Shown here piece by piece: positions 55,086 to 64,000 of a stretch of DNA of 64,000 nucleotides; positions within the stretch are counted from its first letter, which is position 1; each line of letters begins with the position of its first letter. This DNA is from Seriola aureovittata. Its lineage: Eukaryota; Chordata; Actinopteri; Carangiformes; Carangidae. The stretch is from positions 13,094,501-13,158,500 of the forward strand of contig NC_079382.1 in NCBI RefSeq assembly GCF_021018895.1. Direction: 5' to 3'. The position numbers and the translations under genes were made by a program. Below the pieces are notes generated by a model. It saw only the letters and a list, made by a program, of their open reading frames with translations. It did no database searches and was not told where the DNA came from.

Positions 55086-56191
55086 GCTCTGTTTTAAGAG
55101 AAGCGGAATCTGTCTAGATTAAGAAGAGCCCAGAGAAAGAAAGAGCAAGAAGGTGAGGACCCAGGATGGATGTTTCAGTTTACTTACTTTCAAGGAAGAG
55201 ATATACAGGGATGCAAACTCATCAGGGGTGCAAAAGGTGACAAGATGCAAAACCTTTAGGGGGAACTTGGGGCATGGCCTCCTGGGAAGAAAGAAATTAA
55301 TATCAGCTTTAAAATATGGATTTACAATTTATTTGGACATGAAGATATAAGGCAAACTTACCCAAGAGTTTATGTAATGTTACTGCTACAAAAGGTAATG
55401 CAAGAGGGGGGACATCCGTTCAGGGCACATTATGACATTGCTATACAAACAAAAAAAATAGTGTTTGCGTGTTGCTTTATTACAGCTATTTTAACAGCTG
55501 TTTGGTCAATTAAAAAGACAGGAGTGAAGGGAAGAGGGAAGCCCTCAGTCTGCACTCTTCTCAGGTGCATTGAACCTGCCAAGCACACAAGCCAGGACGT
55601 ACAAGAGGAGCATTAAATATCCCCAACATAAATTAAAAACACAGTATTGATATACAGTAAATGGGTAGGCCAATATATCAGAAACGCTAATTCGACAGCA
55701 CCACAAACTCACTTGCTTATCAGACAGACTTTGCTTGAGTGGGTCAGTTCAACATAAGTTTTCAGTTTAGTTTATTTCACTTTAAATCTATGAAGAGTCA
55801 GGCAGATCTCCCTAAGCATCCAATGTTATGGCTCATTTTTTGTGTTTTTAATGGCTTTTGGATGACAGTGTTTTATAGCTCCATCAGGCTTTGGCCACAC
55901 AGACAATACTTACCAGCCTTATCCCTTTATATGGGACTTTTAATATCAAGCCTGATCTAAACCAGCTGAGGACAGTGCTACTAAGTAGCTCTTATCTCTG
56001 CAGATAGCCAAACAGAAGCAGATAGTACAGCGGTAAATAGATAAAACAGGACACAGTCACTCTATTAGAGCAGGGGACATGGTTCTGATTTAATATGTCA
56101 TCCAGAGAGAACACAGAGCCACCCGTCATCTGTTCAACTCTGTTTATGTGTGCGTCAGTCTCCCTCTGTACCCATCTCCGTTACTTAAAGA

Positions 56192-56239
<48 letters not shown>
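56192..56239. repeat. (AC)n microsatellite, 24 units
   Basis: A perfect run of AC. Confidence 0.97.
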
Positions 56240-56241
<2 letters not shown>

Positions 56242-57218
56242 GTAATACTAATTCTATAAGGTCATTCTGTTAACAGTATTCACTGACCAAAGTGTTACAC
56301 TCCATTAAAACCTCATGTTGACAAAGCTGTGTAGGAACAGCTGACTTGTCACAAAAGGACCTCTGCCATGTTTGAATTACTCAAAACCTTTCAGAATTAC
56401 TCCTGTGCAGTTATTTGTGCAGTACCTCTGGTTTGGTCATGCAGCCCAAAAAACATATTTGGCTGTATAGTTGAGGGTGGGAAGCTGGCAACAGTTGTAC
56501 ACTATCAACGCCTGCTTGTTGGTCAGGGCACCTGCACAGTGCTATCACAAGATGTCAAAGATATTACATGTCTGACTGCAGCCCTGTAGCAAGGATTACA
56601 ATGACTACAGTCCAACTCTAGATTGGGAAGAAATGGGCGAAGAGCACTGCTGATAAAACATCCTCAGTTTGTAAATGCACAACCAGGCAGTTAGATAGCT
56701 GTTTGTTTTCTTACCAACAGCCTGCTGCACAAGCACACTGCATTACAGACAAATGCGTTCAGGAACTGAGCTGTGATAGAGGTGCTCATCTCAGTTTTTA
56801 TTTTTTCAATCCAAAATGGATTCATAAGGTTTTGGAATGAAGCCGTTTATAATTCATCTCTCTCTCCCTCCACCTCACTCATCTCATCTGTCTTGATCTG
56901 CTGTGTGTCATGTAGGAGCAAGCGTACAGTGCAGACACTATAGACAGTGTCTGCAACCCCCCCAACAGTTTTAAGCGAGTCAGCCCTCCCTGCTGTTTTT
57001 TCATCACCCCTCTCTTGTCACTTTCTTCTAGACACTCAACCCTGCATGTATATGCATTAAAACACACACACACACACTACCTTCCATGTCACCCATGCAG
57101 GATATGCATGTGTTGGTTTTGTCTCCCTTAGGAAAACATACATACAGTAGGTGTTGTCTACTAAATGGGTAGTGGTTTGTCTTGTTTGATTTTCACCTAC
57201 ATTTTTCCTCAGTTTCTT

Positions 57219-57237
57219 ATATATATATATATATTAT

Positions 57238-57310
<73 letters not shown>
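57219..57310. repeat. (AT)n tract joined to (CA)n
   Basis: About 74 bases of AT repeats with occasional ATTATA shifts, self-complementary along their length, run straight into nine CA units. Confidence 0.95.
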
Positions 57311-58139
57311 AGCATACAGACAGATGTAGTACCAGCTTGGTGTTTATCTGTGTGTGACTCTGTAGGGATGGATTTAACTGGGCACGAATGATCATGTTCA
57401 TGGGAGCATTGGAGAGAAAAATAGGCTGTGTGCACAACACACATAGACACACACTCACAACTCTCATCCATGCCAGTCCCTTTTAAAATAGGCCTACAAA
57501 GCTTGGCTGCCTGAGTTAAGCTCCTTTTTAGTCTGTGCTCTAACGCCTACGCACCTGCAAGTGACCCAGTTGCCCCAGAGCACCCACTACAGATGTGATG
57601 TTTTCCCAGTCCTAAATATTGCCAGGTAAATAATGTGTGATTTGACTTGTAAATAAGACATCTATCCCCTTTAAATGAAGATAAATGATGTGAAGCATTA
57701 AGGCAAAATCTGCACCATAAATCAACGTTAAAGAGCGTTTGCCGTTAGTCGTCTCTCCCTCTTGGTGTTTGTGCACCTCTGTGTACTTCTGTGGCAGTAT
57801 CACAGTCTGCCAGGGGTTACACACTCACCACCACCACCACATCCCCCGCCTGTCATGGCATGTGATGTTTTTCTAATTACTCTGAAAAATGACGGAGAGC
57901 GTCTCCATCCGAGTGTGTCGCTGACTGCGCTACCACCGGCTGCCTAGACATACATCACTCTAATTGGCTCAAATGGCTCTAATATATGCCACCATGTTGC
58001 CTTCATGGATCAGCAGCGTCGCCTTTTGAAAATCAATACAGGAACAGCATGCTGGGACAGAGGAGTGTTACATTCAATAAGCAGCCCAATGACTTTGGTA
58101 TTTCACTGTTAATCTTTTTGCTATCCACCAGTGCTGAGA

Positions 58140-58160
58140 GCGGTAATTGGCGGTAATTGG
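58140..58160. promoter_or_regulatory. tandem homeodomain-type sites (GCGGTAATTG x2)
   Basis: The ten-base unit GCGGTAATTG occurs twice head to tail; TAATTG is a classic homeodomain core. Two more TAATTGG/TAATAT motifs lie within 200 bases upstream. Enhancer function is inference. Confidence 0.35.
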
Positions 58161-60008
58161 AGTAACATTAGGGCCTGAGATAGAGACAGGAAGTGTTTAA
58201 AAATGTCAGGATACACAGTGTTTTGTGTGCATCTGTGTCTGTGTGTGTTTGAGTCAGTGGGTGTGTATCTATGTGTCTCTGGTGAAACATTTTTTGTAAC
58301 TATACAGTAGATACTGTATCCTGAAACATAATAAGGACCTGGAAGTATAAAAAAAAAATAGTGGGTCAGTGATTGATGCAGCAGGGCACTGATTTTTAGT
58401 GATGTATGTAAGGCTCAACTTTCCAATGTGTGGGTTACATGGTGACACCTGTAATCTCTGGTGAACTGACAAATTGCATATTGCTGCACTAGGGTAGTAT
58501 AGGCCAAATAAAAAGGTGATTGACATCACATTGCAAGAGCATCAGACTTCCAAAACACTTACTTGAAAGGCAATCTGATAAAATAAAGACTTTTGAGCTG
58601 ATCAACTATTTGAGAAATAACAGCACATTCAAAAACATTTAGTGATTAAGATTTACACACAGCACTATCATATGATTCACAGTAAAAAAAAGAATATAAT
58701 TGCCAGTGAAATAATAGATATGAAATTTGCAAATGAAAGTTTGCAGGATGTCATCTGTGACAAAGTGTTGCTAACAGCATTCAGAACATCACTAAAAAGT
58801 AATACACCCCATTTTTATGTTTTATAATAGACTGACACTTTTGATCATCACACAGACCTGGTGTTTCATCTGCACCTGAGAGATATCTTCAAAGGGACAT
58901 CAAAGTCATCATTTTAATAATAGATAGTAACAGCCCTGAGAGGTTGCAGAAATAAGCATCAAAATCCCAGTGATCCTCATTGATTTAATTAGTTTTATGT
59001 CCAGTCAGTTTGTTTAATTGTGCTGCAGAGTAAAAACAGACAAAGCACAGCCTTTTCTTGAGTAAAGATTCACATTCAATTCAGCTAACTTCTCGAGTCC
59101 ACCCGGCCTTAATAAAGCCACATTGTTGTTTACAGTGAACAACATAATAAACATACTGTTGTTCAATACCAGGCAACAATACATAATTTACGATACATCT
59201 CTACTCTGATTCAAGCCAACATGACACATCACGTTTTCCCATCCAAAAACTGTCTTCTTACTGTAGCACTGAACATGCTTGTTTGCTATGACATTTGGAC
59301 TGTGGTCACATGTTTCTTGTCCAATGAATGAGTGGGATAGCTGGACCACAATTCTGCATGAAATTGGTACAGTATGTTTCCATCTATGTTATACATACCA
59401 GATGTGTTAGAAAACTGTCCTAGAATTCTAGTCTTGATTTTCTCTTTTCAATTCAGTATCACAGACTCTGACTCAGTCAGAGGTGATATACTGAATTCCC
59501 TGCAGAATGTCCTTGATAAAGCACTACCGGGGGGTCTCCTCATCATTCCCTGAACTGATGTGTTCTCTATCTATATAGTCTATCTGAGATTAAAGAACGG
59601 GGGGCGGGGGGGGGAGAAAAACAAACTATATTGCCCACCAGGACACATAGATCACTGTCACCATGGTGGAAATGGAAGACAGCCTTGCAATGGGGACATT
59701 TCGCCAGGAAATATTCTACCTTCCCCATTCTCTCCATCTCTACCGTTCTCTCTGTCTTCCTCTCCCTTATCCAGATGTCCTTTGATAAAGCAGCTGTACA
59801 GGAGATTTCAGCTTGTGTCATTGGTCTTCATTTGGGGCCATGAAATGGTTTGAGAAATGATAAACACTGGCTCTCAGTAGGCATGTACAAAACCTCTGCC
59901 GTACTGGGATTCTGGCCGTGCCTAAAAAATAAACCCAGGCCTTCGGATTTTGCTACCTTATCACACCAGTACAGCTGTTGGTGCTCAAAGAGGCTCAGCT
60001 GCCTTCCC

Positions 60009-60016
60009 CTCTCTCT

Positions 60017-60077
<61 letters not shown>

Positions 60078-60097
60078 TGTGTGTGTGTGTGTGTGTA
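60009..60097. repeat. CT then (TG)n microsatellite
   Basis: A short CT run followed by roughly 39 TG units with one C interruption. Confidence 0.97.
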
Positions 60098-62253
60098 TAA
60101 AGCGTTTCACAGAGCAAGAGACAGAAAGGGAGAATGAGGCGAGACAAATAGAAGCAGAGGATGGAAAAAAAAAAAAAAGATTCTGAAACTTGTGGTTGCC
60201 ATGTAACATTAGTTCGCTGGTCAACATTTTTTCATATGAATATTTTGGATCAGTTTTATGCCATAAATACGTCATGGTTTCCATCACAAAAACAAAAAGT
60301 ATGCTCATTTATATAAGTAAATGAGCACAATTTTCACTAAGGGCGATAAAATCTTTCGGTTTTCCATCATTTCCTGTATGGAAGCATTTCAATTTGCTAT
60401 GTTTCTCATTTGTTTTTGCTTTAATTTGTCACCCATGTGTATGTGTATTTTTCATAAAACCTCCCTGTCTGAAGATGAACACTGCTGAGTAACTTTGTAA
60501 AGGAAAGACAGAATTATTGCAATGTGCAGCATGCATCCAGTAACGGGTAGTATTGGAGGACCCAGGTGGCAGAAGGGAAGTTGCAGTCTGCCTGACATCT
60601 GTGCCCCCCCCCCATTCCTGGATCTCAGCATAAACACTGCTGTGTGGTGGTGGACACTGGTTATAAACGGTGGAGATAGGAGAGTGATCCATGAAGTGCC
60701 CCAGCCAAGTGACATGACATCTGGACAATGCTCAGATATAGTATATGATCATTTGTGTGTGTGGATGGAGTCCATGACAGTGCATTACATCTGATGTTAT
60801 CTCCTGAACCTTCATGTGACACTGCGCTGCATAAAATGAGTAAAACCTACTTCTGTTTGCCATGAAAATACATACAGAAAAATCAAGTCATGAAGACTGT
60901 GGGCTACATACAGGATGTTGCTCCAGTTGGCCACAGCTTATGTAAGCGTGATTGAATACTTTGAGTCAGGAGCAGCACAGACCTGATGACTGCTCAGTGG
61001 TGTGTGGGAGACCCATCCAGGCACACTTAATAGAATGCGTGTTATGGCAGCCATGTTACATCTGGGACCTGAAAATAAATAAACCAGGACTCAAGGGAGG
61101 ACAAATGGCTGGAGACATCTAAACATGCACATACAAAGGCTGGGAGAGATTACAATGTGTTCAAGAAATGCACACTCAGACATGTGCATACACAAACATA
61201 CCGTATGCATGACTTGTGTCAAATTCAACCATTCATGCACGCTGTATATTGTTCAATATGTTCTACAATACTAGTAAGACGACTACTACTACTTCATTCT
61301 AGTAATTTTGTAATAATTTTTTCGTCTCCAACGGCCTTGACTTTTAGTAGATGTACTTGCTGAAGGGCTGAAATCATTTTCTTTCCTTTTTTTCTAATTA
61401 CTATAGAAAGTGACATTGTCAATACACTCGAAGCCATTTGTGCCAAAAACCTGGACACCGCTGATAAATTGAAACTTATAAAAGCTTCTAAAAGCCCAAA
61501 ATTTGTTTCAGCATTGATCAACAGATGAAATTCATTGATAAAGTACTATGGACATAGAGGGCAACAAAACTCTGACAGAACTAATGAAAAAATTAAACTG
61601 CTGATATAGAGAAAATATGACAACTCCAGGCTGCGGCGGGGTGAGCTATGTCTTTCTAAGCTTGTAGCTGATAATTATTAAAAGTGTTTTTTCCTCCAAC
61701 AAGGTTCTTACAGTTAAGAGCCAAATGACCAATGACCCAGATGCTGGCTGAACCTTGAAGCAATATTTCCTGCTTTTAGACCCATCAATCAAGCTCTGCT
61801 GGACATTGAAATGATATCATGGACACAACATGACCCATCATGTTCCCTTGATAATTCTACGAGCCCATTTCCTAAAGTACGTGTGCAGCTCGTCCGTCCA
61901 TTAATTTTAGTCATAATTAACTGCTCTCTCTCCACTTGATCCATTGTCCAGCCTCTTCTCAAAACCCCTCAGAGTAGAAAAACTATCTCCTTGTATTAGT
62001 CATTATGAAACAGCTCTCTCCTTCCAATATGCAGAGGTGTCTTACATAAAGTTTTTACCTTGCTGTAGAGCAAAACAGCCATACATGTTTTGGGATCCAC
62101 AGGGTCTGATGATCAGAGGTTATGAATGAAAATTGCGGCATCCAAAATGTACAGCCCTGACCCTCATTTGGAGTAAAATTGTTTATATTTTTACTTACAT
62201 GGAATACCTTGACATTAAGGTGAACCTGTGTGTACTTAGGTGTGGATTCCTAC

Positions 62254-62324
62254 TATATATATATACATACATACATACATACATACATACATACATACAT
62301 ACATACATACATACACACACACAC
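62254..62324. repeat. AT, (ATAC)13 and AC compound microsatellite
   Basis: Thirteen ATAC units at 62263-62314, flanked by AT repeats on the left and AC repeats on the right. Confidence 0.96.
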
Positions 62325-62480
62325 TTGCTTGTTCTATATGTGCATACATGCAATGGACACGTACAAGGGGAGCACATGCCCAGGGAGCACATGGTCAAAG
62401 TGGCTGATTGGTGGTGACAAATCCAATAATAAAACATGGACTAGAGCTCTGTGTCCATGTCAGGGAATATCCCAGCACAC

Positions 62481-62536
62481 AAATAAATAAACAAACAAAC
62501 AAACAAACAAACAAACAAACAAACAAACAAACAAAC
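62481..62536. repeat. (AAAT)n then (AAAC)12 microsatellite
   Basis: Two AAAT units lead into twelve AAAC units, 156 bases after the ATAC array. Confidence 0.96.
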
Positions 62537-64000
62537 ATGGACCAATAGCACACACCAAATTGGGAAAGAGGGAACAAACCCTCCAGGGAATTCTATGGGC
62601 TGCATAATGAGTTGGCAGATGATGCAAAGGACTCAGCTAAAGGCCTGGAGGACTAATAGACTATGTACAAACAAACAGTGTCCTGAAATTCTGTCTGAAG
62701 TGTGACCAGGAAAAACAAGGTCACCTTTCCACCCACCCACCCCACCCCCTCCACATTCACAAACTTTCTAAATGTTCCTGCCCGTGTTTACAGACCTGCC
62801 AGATAAGAATGTAGAGAGCTCTTCTCAGGGCCACACACAGTTTTAATTGTGAATGGATAAATGAGCCATTCATAGCTTAAAAGGCTACAATCTGAAACAT
62901 GAAACAGAGCAAAACAGCAGCTCACTCACATAAACTGAGTGTTAATTGCAGAGATGTTCACTCACACATCAGTCCTTGCAAACACACTGGAACAGCTATT
63001 TGTTGTGTTTACATTTTCTTCAATACAGAAGATGAGAGCTAAATAGTGTATTGAATTTTTTTTTTTATGTAAAGAAACCTGAGGGAAGAAAAAAAAATAA
63101 ATAAAAAAAATAAAATAATACACTTATTCCGAAATGAATGTAAATATGTCAAATACCCCGCATAAAAAACTCTTGTCATGCCTTTGCAAATTCTGAACTG
63201 CACATAGCAGATTGACCTAAACTGCCTTCATGCTCCACAGTGAATCAAGCTGGAATGTAAATCGGCTGTCCAGCTCCGCTCTAAACACAAAGTAGGCAAA
63301 GAAACAGAAACAACCCACAGTAACAACAATGACATACTTTCTGGCTTGTGGTCAAGTTTTACTTACGCTGTCCGCAACAATACACATGAGAAGTTGACTG
63401 AAAACAGTACTTTATAAACACAGAATCCATGTTGTCATTAAGATTACGTTGTATGTCAGGACAGTAGCTTCAGTCCATTTTTGGTGATGTTATATACACC
63501 ACAGTTATATGTAGTGGAGTTATATGCATTTTCTCTGGTTACTGCTTGGCTCCTTCCCAGAATGCAACATAAAGTTATGCTCTTTAAATAATAACAGTGC
63601 TTTTGACAGCTGTGTCTTTAGATTTATTTCAGCTGAACTTTTCAACTTTAACATCTGTCTGGAACTCAAATAAGCCAATGATTCTGGTAGTTTGTGCACA
63701 TCAGTAATCTTCAACAGAGTCGTTGTGGGGAGGCGACACTAAAAGCTTTGTACAAGGAGAGGTCAGGAGAAAGGGGTTATCTGGATAATGTTTTTAGGAT
63801 GTGAGTGGAGGGGCTGGCCCACAACCCTGACCCCAAAAATCTCCACCACCGTGCATAACAACCAAACATCGTCAACACGTCGCTCTGAATCTCTGCAGAG
63901 TCACTTAGAGTTCAAAGTGCTGCAGCACCCTTCAGTTTATAGGGAGAAAAAGAAATGTTTTTGAACAGATTATCAGAGTTTTCCTTAGTATTAAAAAAAA

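Larger units (their letters stand above)
49086..64000. other. upstream intergenic DNA, no gene seen
   Basis: No recognisable exon. It holds the second copy of the 54-bp block, several long microsatellites, the tandem TAATTG sites at 58.1 kb and C or G runs near 53.6, 59.6 and 60.6 kb. Confidence 0.6.

Overview
The window looks like teleost fish genomic DNA, probably a percomorph. The only convincing protein-coding sequence is a single vertebrate-type exon with a consensus splice donor. Around it lie long AT-rich non-coding stretches, many long CA/TG microsatellites, and several interspersed repeats of kinds I know from teleost genomes. I see no operons, bacterial genes, CRISPR arrays or intact transposase genes.

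Layout. Positions 1-19842 are most likely intron 1 of samd5, which is transcribed on the minus strand. The next exon was not recognised and probably lies before position 1. Positions 19843-20346 (minus) are the first coding exon of samd5, encoding a SAM domain and a conserved lysine-rich segment; it ends in a clean GTAAGA donor. Positions about 19960-21160 are CpG-rich and hold the likely 5' UTR and promoter, with two short upstream ORFs, a CCAAT box and a KLF/Sp-type GC box. From about 21.2 kb to 64 kb there is no recognisable exon, so this is upstream intergenic DNA.

Mobile DNA is all non-autonomous or degraded: a TA-flanked MITE (1230-1477), a teleost repeat with its typical 'GTTGCAGCCCTGC' end (about 12591-12753), a hAT-type terminal remnant (about 23380-23463), a teleost repeat (about 31953-32080), a MITE with 24-bp inverted ends and a 3-bp duplication (36729-37210), a TTAA-bounded element (45068-45715), and a long-inverted-repeat TTAA-type element carrying an internal poly(A) tract (48691-about 49085).

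The strongest unexplained signal is a 54-bp block present twice in direct orientation, at 334-387 and 55032-55085, with only three differences. The copies lie on either side of the samd5 first exon and are rich in homeodomain-type ATTA/TAAT motifs. I did not find an obviously new multi-gene system. The remaining observations are candidate regulatory sequences and repeat biology, mostly of modest strength.
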